Assembly: GCA_032718475.1 (NCBI GenBank)
Contig: JAUCBJ010007349.1
Coordinates: forward strand, 1 to 30,986
Direction of reading: 5' to 3'
Origin: Nemertoderma westbladi
Lineage: Eukaryota; Xenacoelomorpha; Nemertodermatida; Nemertodermatidae
Length of the DNA: 30,986 nt
Positions 1 through 9,984 of the stretch are shown piece by piece (the stretch's first letter is position 1; the number at the start of each line of letters is the position of its first letter). The position numbers and the translations under genes were made by a program. The notes below the pieces were generated by a model. The model made no database searches and was not told the DNA's origin. It was given only the letters and a program-made list of their open reading frames with translations.

Positions 1-2
1 TC

Positions 3-824
3 GACTATACCCGTAATGAAGAGGAGGAAGTTACAGACCTTGTCTCCGCCTCCGGGGCAGATCTGGATCCCGATTATTCCGAACATGGTGCGAACACCGG
101 ACTGGAGGGAGCCACAGCTGTATCCAGTGGCAACTTCCATCGGGCTCGGGTCTCTAATCAAATCCAGCTCAACTCATATGCGAGTGCAGTTCGTGGCCAT
201 CCTGGCCACCCCCCGAGGCGTCCCATGCCTACCTACTTCCCCAGTCCCCAGCCAGCAGTTCACAATCGGTTTGATCCGCTGGTTGATTTGACTTCTGATC
301 AGGCTGCTTCCGACAGTGAAGAAGCTAGTCGACGTCCTCGATCTGCTAAACTACGTGGTCTACGAGGACGACGCCGGGGTGGCGGCGGTGTCGATGGAGG
401 TCCCTCCAAGCAACCTGCTACATCGGACGGTCCTGTTCCTCCTGCTTCTGGTACCCGTGCTGCGTTCCCCGGTGGTTTCACTGCCGACAGGCGGAAGAAA
501 CGTCCGGCGCCGATTGGAACCGGTACTTTTGAGTTTCCTGGCCTAGTTGCGGCTGCCCGTGAGCCGCGAGAGTTGCGTATCTTTGTTTCTCGTTTCACCC
601 CCGAAACAACAGCAGCGGTTGTCGAGGAGTTTATTAACTCGCAGCATAATTTGTCTGTTGGTTCGGTGGTTGCTAACCCGAAACAACTACACCAGACCTA
701 TAGCTCGTTTATTATAATAACTCGGAGTAAGGATGTGTATGAAAAACTTATTGACACTAGATCCTGGCCGCAGGGGATTCTTGTGAAGAGGCACTGGGTC
801 CCTATGGATGGGTCTCGGGTTTAA
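3..824 (+). CDS. LINE retrotransposon ORF1 protein, 5' part cut by the window edge
   Basis: The frame is open from base 3 to the TAA at 822-824, 273 residues, with no stop and no ATG before position 225. The true start therefore probably lies outside the window and the ATG at 225 is an internal Met. The middle is rich in Arg, Gly and Pro (about 325-520). The C-terminal block (about 555-815) starts RELRIFVSRFTPETT and ends WPQGILVKRHWVP. This layout, a compact RRM-like fold closed by a W-P-x-G-(V/I)-L-V motif, is what I know from ORF1 proteins of Jockey-superfamily (CR1/L2-like) LINEs. ORF1 proteins bind the element RNA and form the ribonucleoprotein. ORF2 follows on the same strand after about 150 AT-rich bases. 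Family assignment is by motif memory; the partner role is inferred from position. Confidence 0.72.
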   Translation, partial: DYTRNEEEEVTDLVSASGADLDPDYSEHGANTGLEGATAVSSGNFHRARVSNQIQLNSYASAVRGHPGHPPRRPMPTYFPSPQPAVHNRFDPLVDLTSDQAASDSEEASRRPRSAKLRGLRGRRRGGGGVDGGPSKQPATSDGPVPPASGTRAAFPGGFTADRRKKRPAPIGTGTFEFPGLVAAAREPRELRIFVSRFTPETTAAVVEEFINSQHNLSVGSVVANPKQLHQTYSSFIIITRSKDVYEKLIDTRSWPQGILVKRHWVPMDGSRV

Positions 825-977
825 GTGCTGGATGGGAGTAGCGTTAGAGACTATTACACTAAAGACTCTAATCAAATAATCCAACTTAATTTCTAAGTAA
901 CCCAATTTGCTTCAGTACCCATTGTTATTTTTAGTAACAGTTTTAATTAGTTAAAAAGTAATTTTTTAGTATAGATA

Positions 978-3900
978 ATGAGTCATAATTTGCGGATATG
1001 TTCGTATAACTGTGGAGGTCTTACCTCCCATATGGACCATGTTAGGTCGCTATGTAAAAATCACGATATATTGTTTCTCCAGGAAACGTGGCAATACAAG
1101 CAGGACCTGCATTCTTTAAACAGCATTGAAGGCGACTATTTTGGTAGTGGGGTGGCAAGTGTAGATCTAAGTGATGGTCCTCGTGTTGGCAGGCCTCACG
1201 GGGGGCTAGCCATCCTCTGGCATAAGTCGTTGAATAATAAAGTTAAAATAATTAATTTGAATAACAATCGTTTATTAGGTGTTACTGTAGAGTGCTCGGA
1301 TGGATCCACGATGTTTTTAATTAATGCCTATTTTCCGTGCGATAATTCGGATAATTTCGAATTATTTTTGGAATTATTATCAGTGTGCTTTACAAGTATT
1401 AATGACCACCCCGGTAATCTTTGTGCAGTTATTGGCGATTTTAATGCTATGCCCGGTCGGAATTTTGGAACAGAATTACAGAATTTCTGTAATTTTTCTT
1501 CGTTGCTAGTATCAGATGTTATTTTATTACCAAGGGAAACGTTTACGTATATAAGTCATATTTACGGTACGGTGTCTTGGTTAGATCATGTAGTTTCTAC
1601 GCCAAGTTTCCATGGCAAGATTTCTGGTCTTAAAGTAGTTACAGATGTTTCGGTTGATGATCATCTCCCGTTATCCTTTGTGTGCGATGTCTCTGTAGAT
1701 TCATCTCCCAGGCACGTACACGTAGAACCAGCTTCTCCACGTTCCGATTGGAAGAAGGTAGATAGTACTGTAATCGATGCTTACCATAATGGTTTAGATG
1801 AGTGCTTATCTATGTTTAATTTACCGGACTCTGTTACTTGTTGTGATGTTCACTGTAGTAACCCTGAACATTTAAGCAGTCTTAAAATATCTTACGACCA
1901 AGTTATTGGTGCTATTAAATCTAGTGTAGATAAGTATATCCCTACTTCTAAGTGTAGTTATAACAGTAGGACTACTAATGCTGTTCCCGGTTGGAACGAG
2001 TTTGTTAAAGAAAAATATGAAGCGGCGCAGGAGGCCTTTCATATATGGTGTGAGCAGGGGCGACCGAGATTCGGTTTTATTTGGGACGTGAAATGGCGTG
2101 CAACCGCGCAGTTCAAATTGGCCCTGCGTAATTGTCGTCGGTCTGTGCAGTCTATCAGAGACGACAAATTAGCTCAGTCTTTTATTGATAGTAAAAACGA
2201 TTTTTGGAGTTCAGTGCGATCGCGAAATAACGCGAAAATTAAACGTTCCAATAATGTTGGTGGTGCTAATTTCGAACCGGAAATAGCTGATCTTTTTAAG
2301 AGTAGTTATGAGCATATCTTTAACTCAGTGCCGTGTAAGGATGATGATTTTGTCTACGTGAAAGGTGTGTTTGATAATTGGGATGAACCTGCGTAATTGT
2401 CGTTGGTCTGTGCAGTCTATCAGAGACGACAAATTAGCTCAGTCTTTTATTGATAGTAAAAACGATTTTTGGAGTTCAGTGCGATCGCGAAATAACGCGA
2501 AAATTAAACGTTCCAATAATGTTGGTGGTGCTAATTTCGAACCGGAAATAGCTGATCTTTTTAAGAGTAGTTATGAGCATATCTTTAACTCAGTGCCGTG
2601 TAAGGATGATGATTTTGTCTACGTGAAAGGTGTGTTTGATAATTGGGATGGTTCTAATTATGTGCACATTACTCCGTCTATGGTTTATGAGGCGGTTCAG
2701 AGTCTTTCTAAAGGAAAGGCTGCAGGTCCGGATGGGATTTTTCCAGAAAGTTTAATATTTGCAGGGCCGCGTTTGTCAGTAATGTTAGCCCTATTATTTA
2801 ATGCTTTTTTGGTTCATGGTTATTTGCCTAATAGCTTTATTACTTCTAGTATTTTACCTTAATTAAAAATAAGAATGCTAGTTATTCTGATTTCACTAAT
2901 TACAGACCTAGCTGTTGCTAACGCGATATCGAAAGTATTTGAGGCATGTATACTGCCTTTTATCAAGGGTCGTGCTAAATGTACTGATAATCAATTCGGT
3001 TTTCAGTCAGCTCTAGGCACTGAAATGTGTATTTTTGCGTTAAAAGAAACTGTTCATTTATATGTCAGTCGAGAATCTCCAGTGTATTCGGCGTTCTTAG
3101 ATGCGTCTAAGGCGTTTGACCGGGTAAATCATTTTAAATTGTTTAGACAGCTATTGGATATTAATGTACCGGTTTCAATTGTGCGTATTCTTTCCTTTTG
3201 GTATTCAAATCAATATATTTTTGTAAGATGGGGAAGTGCTTCCTCGGATGTCTTCACTGTTACTAATGGTGTATGACAGGGGAGCCTTCTCAGCCCTGTT
3301 CTCTTTAATATCTATATGACGGAATTAAGTAGACGCTTGAACGACTCTTCTGTTGGTTGCAAAGTAGGTTCCATTATTATTAATAATCTTTTTTATGCAG
3401 ACGATCTATGTTTATTATCCCCTAGCATTTTTGGTCTACGTAAGTTAATTGCTATTTGTGAAAAGTTTGGGGTGGAATTTGATATTGAATTTAACCCGCT
3501 TAAATCTCACTGTATGTATTTTCTTCCTTATAGAATTAACCGTGCTGGTGATGTATATCTTTGTGGTAAACCATTACATTGTGTTAAGGAGGTTAATTAC
3601 CTTGGGCATACAATTACTTGCGATCTAAGCGATGAATCAGATATGAAACGTATAATGTGCTCAATGTACTGTATTGTAGGGGTAACCAGATTGCTAGATT
3701 ATTTTCGAATTGTTCATATGATGTAAAGTTAATCTTATTTAGATCCTACTGTTACAGCATGTACTGTTGCTCACTCTGGTCTATATTTCGTGTTGAGAAT
3801 TTGCGCAAGGTTAAGGTAGCTTATAATACTGCTTTTAGATCACTTTTCCAATATTCTAGAACTGAGGACTCTAGTGAAATTTTTGTAAATAATAGGATCA

Positions 3901-4049
3901 ATACTTTTAGGGCTATGCAGAGAAGTAATATTTTTTCTTTGCTACGACGTATTGATGTTTCACAAAACATCATTATTCGTGTAATTGCTAACGTTTCTCC
4001 TCTCTCGGTGTTGCGTAAGAGGTGGTTAGTGGTGCTTGGGGTAACCTAA
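978..4049 (+). pseudogene. LINE ORF2: endonuclease plus reverse transcriptase, broken
   Basis: ORF2 supplies the target-nicking endonuclease and reverse transcriptase for target-primed insertion. The N-terminal exonuclease-endonuclease-phosphatase domain looks complete: SYNCGG (residues 9-14), QETW (35-38), GDFNA (153-157), SWLDH (200-204) and the catalytic DDH (227-229). The reverse transcriptase follows in pieces: KAAGPDGIFPESL near 2716-2754, motif A FLDASKAFD near 3094-3120, QGSLLSPVLFN near 3277-3309 and the catalytic YADD at 3394-3405. The C-terminal region (3657-4049) has the usual LINE tail after the polymerase. Breaks: a near-perfect 263-bp tandem duplication shifts the frame and gives a stop at 2394-2396; a one-base loss near 2860 with a compensating shift near 2905; a TGA at 3274-3276 where Arg is expected (CGA to TGA); and a frameshift near 3650. 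No RNase H domain is seen. CR1/L2-like is likely; the exact clade is uncertain. Confidence 0.88.
2123..2650 (+). repeat. 263-bp tandem duplication inside LINE ORF2
   Basis: Bases 2123-2385 recur at 2388-2650, separated by two filler bases (aa). I found one difference between the copies (C at 2139, T at 2404). The 265-bp step is not a multiple of three, so the second copy reads in the next frame and the first frame ends at 2394-2396. Dropping one copy with its filler would leave a continuous frame, so this is a secondary event in a once-open ORF2. Confidence 0.93.
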
Positions 4050-4541
4050 TTTTCTGATTTTGTGTTTTATGTAAAATTTTTTGAATTTTTTTCCGCTGTA
4101 AAATCTTTTGAATATTTTTTCGTTGTAAAAATTATTGAATTTTTATTCTACTTAAACTACATTATTTTTGTGTTTTGTTCTTAGTTTATCTTATATATAA
4201 ACTATTGTCATTGTAAAGAGTGAATAACTTTCGTGCTGTTCTTAGAATTAATATTTTCTCCTTACTTAGCCGTACTGCTAACTCTGAGAACTCAATCATG
4301 CCTGTAGCTCAATCACTAATTCTTTATTACATTGTCGTTGGAACATTGTTCTTGGTGCTGTTTAATATTGCAATATTTGATTGGTAATTCCCCGTTAAAT
4401 GTTACTCCTTTGTATTGATTTAATGTAAACTTGAATGAACTACTTACTTAATATTATTATGTGTGCTAATAAATAGGTGTCGTGTAGGTACAATGGGCCT
4501 TGGCCCGATGAATTAAATAATAATAATAATAATAATAATAA
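4050..4541 (+). other. LINE 3' untranslated region and TAA-repeat tail
   Basis: AT-rich sequence follows the ORF2 stop. It includes three approximate repeats of a gtaaaa-ttttttgaat unit (4070-4145) and then a second, separate ORF2-like C-terminal piece (4215-4383). The end has a perfect 5-bp hairpin gggcc-tt-ggccc (4495-4506) followed by gatgaat and a run of TAA repeats to 4541. A hairpin directly before a short microsatellite is a common 3' end for CR1/L2-type LINEs and marks the likely right boundary of this insertion. Confidence 0.65.
4215..4383 (+). pseudogene. Second LINE ORF2 C-terminal fragment
   Basis: This frame reads VNNFRAVLRINIFSLLSR and ends at a TAA. It closely resembles the C-terminal stretch of the preceding ORF2 (VNNRINTFRAMQRSNIFSLL, about 3883-3942) but is too different to be a recent copy. 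It is either the original 3' end of the element displaced by an insertion of about 150 bp, or a fragment of a related LINE. It carries no catalytic motif. Confidence 0.5.
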
Positions 4542-5021
4542 GAGGTCAGTTATTATCAGTTAAAGGGGCTTGCCTCTAAACTTCTTTATATAGGCCTACA
4601 TTATTGTATTTAATAATCTAATAATTGTATTCAATTTATTTTCTATTTATTTATGTACATAAATTTTACTGGTTTCCATTTACCCCGCCTGGGGGTGTAT
4701 CGAATTAATATATATTATTGTATTTAAGTATGGCAATAAATATTAAATAATAATTTTCTGATGACACGGACCCCCCCCCCAAACTTTTTACAAATCTTTA
4801 TCATAATGCTTGAAATTTGAAACACAGGTAGTTCAACTCACCGTCGTTGACCCCATGAAGCCGGAATTTCCGATTTCAGGATTTTGCCTGTAAATTTTTT
4901 TTATAAACGTTTAAAAAAGTGTCTTTCATGAAATCGCACCCTCCGCATCGTGGCCACTCTTCACATTAGTCGTAATATTTCATTTCATTAGAAAGCTTGC
5001 GGCAGTCAGTAGGCCTATTCA
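4542..5021. other. AT-rich spacer, no gene seen
   Basis: No coding frame is supported. It holds short AT-rich tails (for example ggcaataaatattaaataa near 4724-4742), a C10 run at 4771-4780 and one member of a dispersed repeat family, listed separately. Confidence 0.5.
4761..4860 (+). repeat. Dispersed repeat family member (copy 1)
   Basis: A poly-C run is followed by acaaatctt, then a diverged stretch, then tgaaatttgaaac and an aggtagtt-like segment. The same order recurs at about 13140-13345 and 16185-16395. This copy is the shortest and most diverged. The family is not named here. Confidence 0.4.
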
Positions 5022-5029
5022 GTACCGGT

Positions 5030-6858
5030 TAGGGTTCAACAGAAGGCACTTTATGGTGCCGAACCGAACCGAACCGAAGCAGGGCCAACTTCGGGCCGAA
5101 CCGAACCGAATCCGAACCGAAGTTCAGAAAGTTAGCAAGTTATGGTCATAAATTCGTATTTACGTCACTATACTGGCTGACTGGCCTGCTGGCAGTGGCA
5201 GACTGGTACCTATTTGGTCTGCGGACTTAGCAAGAAAGCTATGATTAATTAAAAAAATAAGTAGGCCTACTACAAAATAAAATGACAATATTTACATTAC
5301 TCAGTTACTGTACATTACTAACCTAAACTACTGTCTGTATGCACCACATTTTAACCCGTAGTAAGCCGTACAGTAGTGACATCAAATTTAGAAAACCTCA
5401 CTAAAAGTACAGGCAGACAGGTAGTCTTTGTAATACTATTTATATGAGGTAGGCCTAGTAGGTATATTTCTGTATTTGGTATTATGTATCAAAGTTATGA
5501 TTAATTAAAAAATAGGTACTACAAAGTAAAATGGCAATAGGCCTATTTAGCCTAACCTAAACTAGGCCTACTGTATAATTAAGCTAATTTTGAAACTACC
5601 CAAGTAAACTGAAAACAATTAAAAAAATAATGCCATTTAAATGGAAGTTCGTGTAAACGTTAAGCAGACAGTGGTGCAGACACCTGGTGCGGACAGTGGT
5701 GCAGACAGTGGTGCAGCGTGCAGACAGTGGTGCAGGCACTGGTGCAGACACTGGTGCAGACGGTGGTGCAGACACAGGTGCAGACAGTGGTGCAGACAGT
5801 GGTGCAGCGTGCAGACAGTGGTTCAGACACTGGTGCAGACACTGGTGCAGGTGCAGACAGTGATGCAGACACTGGTGCAGACAGTGGTGCAAACTGGTGC
5901 AGAATGTGGTGCAGACACTGGTGCAGACAGTGGTGCAGACACTGGTTCAGACAGTGGTGCAGACACTGGTGCAGACAGTGATGCAGACAGTGGTGAAGGC
6001 AGTGGTGCAGATACTGGTGCAGACAGTCAGACAGTGGTGCAGACAGTGCAGACTAACTACAGTAAGGTCTCAGCAGCTCAGGAATTCTTAGCCCACGAGT
6101 ATTCTTAGCCTGCAAGTATTCTTGGCCCTTGGGTATTCTTAGCCTGCAAAACAATAACGTTTATTGTTTTGGTTCCCCCAATACTGCAATACTCCTCTGA
6201 AACCTGCTCCTTTACTAAAGTGCTCCTTTACTAACCTGCTCGCCCCTTTACTGTCTGCACCACTGTCTGACTGTCTGCACCACTGTCTGCACCACTGACA
6301 GACTGGCTGCACCACTGTCTGCACCAGTGTCTGCACCACTGTCTGCACCAGTGTCTGCACCACTGTCTACACCACTGTCTGCACCAGTGTCTGGACCACT
6401 GTCTGTACCACTGTCTGCACCAGTGTCTGCACCACTGTCTGCACCAGTGTCTGCACCACTGTCTGTACCAAAACCTGCACAACTGTCTGCACCACTGTCT
6501 GCACCAGTGTCTGCACGACTGCACCACTGTCTGCACCAGGTGTCTGCACCACTGTCTGCATCACTGTCTGACTGTCTGCACCAATGTCTGCACCACTGTC
6601 TGTACCTACTGTCTGCCTGTCTGCTCTGCACCAGTGTCTGCTTAACGTTTACACCCCAAAATTAATTAGTACAACGATGGACAGATTGATTAGTCTTACT
6701 GTTTTCTGGTCTTAGCTCAATCAGTCAATGTAATACTTGGAATAATTAGCAAAGTTTGCTCCTGGCTTCTGCAGTATCAATTGCAGAAGCCGAACCGAAC
6801 CGAAATTGCCAAACTTCGGCCCGAACCGAACCGAAGCCGAAGCTTCTGTTGAGCCCTA
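5030..6858. mobile_element. Non-autonomous hAT-like DNA transposon with 8-bp target duplication
   Basis: The left end tagggttcaacagaag (5030-5045) and the inverted right end (6843-6858) match over 16 bases with one difference. The element is flanked by an exact 8-bp direct repeat gtaccggt at 5022-5029 and 6859-6866. Eight-base duplications and ends of the type (C/T)AGGG are hallmarks of the hAT superfamily. Both subterminal regions carry reiterated ccgaa pentamers (5058-5122 and 6787-6840). No transposase frame is present, so movement would need an enzyme from elsewhere. The interior is dominated by a long foldback built from 12-bp minisatellites. Confidence 0.85.
5651..6654. repeat. Foldback: two 12-bp minisatellite arms in inverted orientation
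   Basis: The left arm begins gtgtaaacgttaagcagaca (5651-5670) and continues as alternating 12-mers gcagacagtggt and gcagacactggt to about 6050. The right arm is the reverse complement (accactgtctgc and accagtgtctgc) from about 6250 and ends with the inverted copy of the same outer sequence (6636-6654). About 200 bp lie between. That loop contains four diverged copies of attcttagcc-type sequence and a palindrome at about 6148-6170. The single strand could fold into a hairpin with arms of about 390 bp. Reading frames in the arms are by-products of a 12-bp period divisible by three. Confidence 0.9.
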
Positions 6859-6866
6859 GTACCGGT

Positions 6867-8290
6867 ACAGCAGTAGTACTGTATGCAGTACCGGTAAGTA
6901 CAGAAGTAGGCTGTAGGCAAGGCCCACTAAAAGACAGGCCGTGCAGCCGACTGGTACGTCCTGACAATTGAGGGCCTAGAAATTTATTAAGACGTCAATA
7001 CAGCAATAGGTTCGATATAGCATTAGTACCGTATTGTTTACTGCTGTACTGCTAGAAGTTTCCTTGTCGCCGTACAGCCGTAAGGTGTTATAAATTTAGC
7101 GGCATGCCAGGGCTCCCAACGATACTCAACATCAACGATACTCAACATGTTACTACATTATTCAGGAAATAGGCCTAACATTTTAGGTGGGGGTGGGGGT
7201 GTTATTGTATTCGACACTTGCAGACTTGTAGGATTCGATTATTCAACTGTTTAATATTAACGATATAGGGCCTATAACAGTATAATAATTGTTTTAGACA
7301 TATACAGTAAATTTTAAATATTCGTTCCCTTAAGGAAATTTTTAGATTACCGGTATCCCTTTTTAGCTTGCATAATCGTATAAATTTGTCTTCGAGCTCT
7401 ATCTTAATTTGTTTCCGAAATACTTGTCGTGCGAAATCAACTATGTACGACACTTTTAAACGATGGTGCCGATAACTATTTTACCTATGAGTATATTTTA
7501 ACTGCGAACACAAACAAACAACCTAGGCCTATATTTTAATGCTTAATGTTTTTATTTAATTTAATTGTAATTTGTGCCATTAATTTTAGATACCGGTATG
7601 ACAGTATGACAGTATGACTATGTTTTGGTCTGTTGGTTGAAATAAATAGGCCCCCCTAAATAAATAAAATAAATAAATTTGTATTGTATTAATTCATTAT
7701 TTACATATTATTATATTATATTAATATTAACTATTATATTAATTGTATTCAGTATATATATAGTCAGATAGTAGGTATATAAAATCATTAGGCCTAACAG
7801 TATCCTGGTATGATGGCCGAAAAAGAGATGCTGAGATGTATAATGTGTACTTCTGGAATACAATACTGCAATAGGCCTACAGAAATAATCAATGCATAAT
7901 CACTACACTACAATACAGCAATACGATTACTTGGCCTAGCAGCAGTGAATGAATAGCTGAATAGGGGCCTACTGGATTGGTATACTGAGGTCAGGAGGTA
8001 CGGCATACTGGCATACGGTACGTATAGACATACGCAGCAACGCAGGTGGCAGGTACCGGTACCGCACCGGTATAATCATTCAGTCATTGACTGATTGAAG
8101 GCTTAACACTGCAATTTCTAGGCCATCAATTGTCAGGACGTACCAGTCGGCTGCACGGCACACGGCCTGTCTTTTAGTAGGCCTTGGCTGTAGGCTGGCT
8201 TACAAAATACAGAAATATGAAATATTTAAGTGATTGTCTTGTCTGTGCTGCAGTGCTGTGCTGATCTGCTGATTGACAGATTGACTGAGG
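6867..8290. other. Non-coding spacer with a long-range inverted repeat
   Basis: No supported gene. It contains many taggcct and accggta words, a 9-bp tandem gtatgacag near 7595-7618, an (aaat)n-like stretch near 7657-7680 that could be a retroelement tail, and the inverted pair 6907-6983/8113-8190 listed separately. Confidence 0.5.
6907..8190. repeat. Inverted repeat pair bounding about 1.1 kb
   Basis: Bases 6907-6983 (core: aaaagacaggccgtg, cagccgactggtacgtcctg, acaattga) recur in reverse complement at 8113-8190. The right copy has a short internal duplication of about 7 bp (gtgccgt) and a few substitutions. The enclosed 1.1 kb shows no transposase or clear target duplication, so this may be an old inverted duplication or the remains of an element. 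Confidence 0.7.
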
Positions 8291-8302
8291 TGTTCTGGGA
8301 TC

Positions 8303-9898
8303 ATGGGATTGCAATCCCGCAGTAGCGGTGTTCTTAAAGTCTCCAGCAACGACGCCTGCGCCAATATTGTTCACAGTTTACTTTGCTTTAAAGTTGGAGT
8401 TGGCGGAAGCGGCAACAGTTTCTCTAAGAAAGCCATAGAAAGTCTCGTAAAAAAGCTAAAGGAAAAGAAGTCTGAACTGGACTCTCTGATCGCAGCGATA
8501 CTAAGTTCGGGCAGTAATTGTACTCATTGCGTCACAATCGCTCGGACTCTGGATGGCCGGATACAAATCCACGGGAAGAAAGGATTCCCCCACGTGGTTT
8601 ACTCCCGAATATGGCGATGGCCGGATCTCCTAAAGAACGAAATAAAATCGCTGAGTTTCTGCGAGTTCGGTTTCTGTTTCAAGAAGCCTTTTATCTGCGT
8701 GAACCCGTACCACTATGAGCGGATAGTGACGCCGAATCTCGAGCTGCCCTCCATGAACTCGCTAAGTATCGACCGCGGTCTCTCGTCCAGTAAACTCAAT
8801 GATTCACTCGTCGCGGAATGCCAATCACCAGACTCGGAACTCGTTCCACCCACCCCCAACTCCAACTCGTTACCCTCGGCTCTTTATAACAACCAAACAT
8901 CCTACTACACCCCTCCACAAACTCTATACAATAACTCGCAACCTTCTTTATATAACAATATCCCAATCCCACCCACTGATACTTTATTTAATAACACCCC
9001 GTTGGTTGCCACACCTCTACCAGCCACGCCGCTACCAGTCACCGCAATGCCAGCCACCCCGATGCCACCCACCCCGCTTCCAGCCTCCCAATTTCCAACA
9101 GTTTCAGTATGTTTACTCCCGATAAACAATACGGCTGCTATAAACAATCAACTCCCTTTCTTCTCAAACAATCAACCGCAACTTACGCCGCAAAACACAA
9201 AACCGACCGCTGAAGAGTTCATCGATGAGAATGAAACGGCAGAGCAGAAGTTGGAAGTTATCCTGAGTAAGAAACCAGTCCCTGGTAACTGGGCGAGCAT
9301 TACTTACTATGAGTTCGACCAGCAGGTGGGTCCGACATTCCGGGCCTGTCGGAGTTCGGTGGACGTGGACGGATACGTGGACCCGTCTGCGGACGACCGC
9401 TTCTGTCTGGGCCTGCTCTCCAACCTGGAGCGCGCCGACGAGTGCGAGGACGTCCGCAAGTACCTCGGTCGCGGGATCCGACTCGAGACAGACGAGGTTG
9501 GGGCGGTGTACTGCACCTGTCTGTCCGACCATTGTGTGTTCGTGGATTCCTACCTGTTGGACCACAAGGCGGGCCACTCGCCCGGGGAGGCCATACACAA
9601 GATATACCCCCGGGCGCGCATCAAGGTCTTCGATCTGTTGCTATGTTACCGTGAGTTGCAGAGACGCGCGACACCACCCTGCAGCGGTGCGACTGGGGAT
9701 TGGTTCAACATTGATGACCTCAGGAAACTCTGCGTGGTTAGTATAAGTTTCGTAAAAGGTTGGGGCACAGATTACCATAGATACACAATAAAAGAGACCC
9801 CGTGTTGGATTGAGATACTTATAAACAGGGCGTTGCAGGTACTAGACAATGTGTTACTAGACATGCCGAGTCTGGGTGTCTCAGATTGCGAAAGCTAA
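8303..9898 (+). CDS. Smad4: Co-Smad (Smad4-like) transcription factor, intronless
   Basis: This 531-residue frame encodes a common-mediator Smad, which joins receptor-phosphorylated Smads in TGF-beta/BMP signalling and acts in the nucleus. The MH1 domain (about 15-142) begins SNDACANIVHSLLC. It has the beta-hairpin LDGRIQIHGKKGFPHV with DNA-contact R86, Q88 and K93, and zinc ligands C76, C120, C132 and H137. A Pro/Asn/Thr-rich linker (about 145-320) has repeated LYNN and ATPLP/ATPMP units. The MH2 domain (about 330-522) has D356, D360 and R366 in DGYVDPSADDRFCLG, the L3 loop FVKGWG with K485 and R493, and IKETPCWIE. The C-terminus lacks the SSxS of receptor Smads, as expected for Smad4. The Smad4 insert between ELQ and DDLRKLC is short (about 17 residues). 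The ATG has A at -3 and G at +4, with an in-frame TGA at 8282-8284. Vertebrate SMAD4 is split into many exons; this copy has none, suggesting a retrocopy with an intact frame. Confidence 0.95.
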   Translation: MGLQSRSSGVLKVSSNDACANIVHSLLCFKVGVGGSGNSFSKKAIESLVKKLKEKKSELDSLIAAILSSGSNCTHCVTIARTLDGRIQIHGKKGFPHVVYSRIWRWPDLLKNEIKSLSFCEFGFCFKKPFICVNPYHYERIVTPNLELPSMNSLSIDRGLSSSKLNDSLVAECQSPDSELVPPTPNSNSLPSALYNNQTSYYTPPQTLYNNSQPSLYNNIPIPPTDTLFNNTPLVATPLPATPLPVTAMPATPMPPTPLPASQFPTVSVCLLPINNTAAINNQLPFFSNNQPQLTPQNTKPTAEEFIDENETAEQKLEVILSKKPVPGNWASITYYEFDQQVGPTFRACRSSVDVDGYVDPSADDRFCLGLLSNLERADECEDVRKYLGRGIRLETDEVGAVYCTCLSDHCVFVDSYLLDHKAGHSPGEAIHKIYPRARIKVFDLLLCYRELQRRATPPCSGATGDWFNIDDLRKLCVVSISFVKGWGTDYHRYTIKETPCWIEILINRALQVLDNVLLDMPSLGVSDCES

Positions 9899-9978
9899 TC
9901 GACTCGGAAACAATGTTAAACATCTATAGGTTGGAACTAGGCGAACATTATCTGCTGCCAATCACTTCGTCAGTTTTT

Positions 9979-9984
9979 AATAAA
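9979..9984 (+). promoter_or_regulatory. Candidate polyadenylation signal for the Smad4-like gene
   Basis: AATAAA lies 81 bp after the stop codon, followed by T-rich sequence. No A-tract that would mark a pasted cDNA tail follows it. Confidence 0.5.

Noticed and set aside
5596-6665. Cys/Gln/Val- or Ala/Asp/Gly-rich repeat proteins in all frames of the 12-bp arrays
   Set aside because: All frames of both strands are open because the 12-mer has no stop and a length divisible by three; no start or composition signal favours one frame.
7202-7453. 83-residue minus frame in the spacer
   Set aside because: Lys/Ile/Leu-rich composition expected from AT-rich DNA, no motif; a LINE remnant could not be shown.
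9164-9746. Antisense and alternate-frame open frames across the MH2 coding region
   Set aside because: Shadows of the GC-rich Smad4 coding sequence; no family resemblance.
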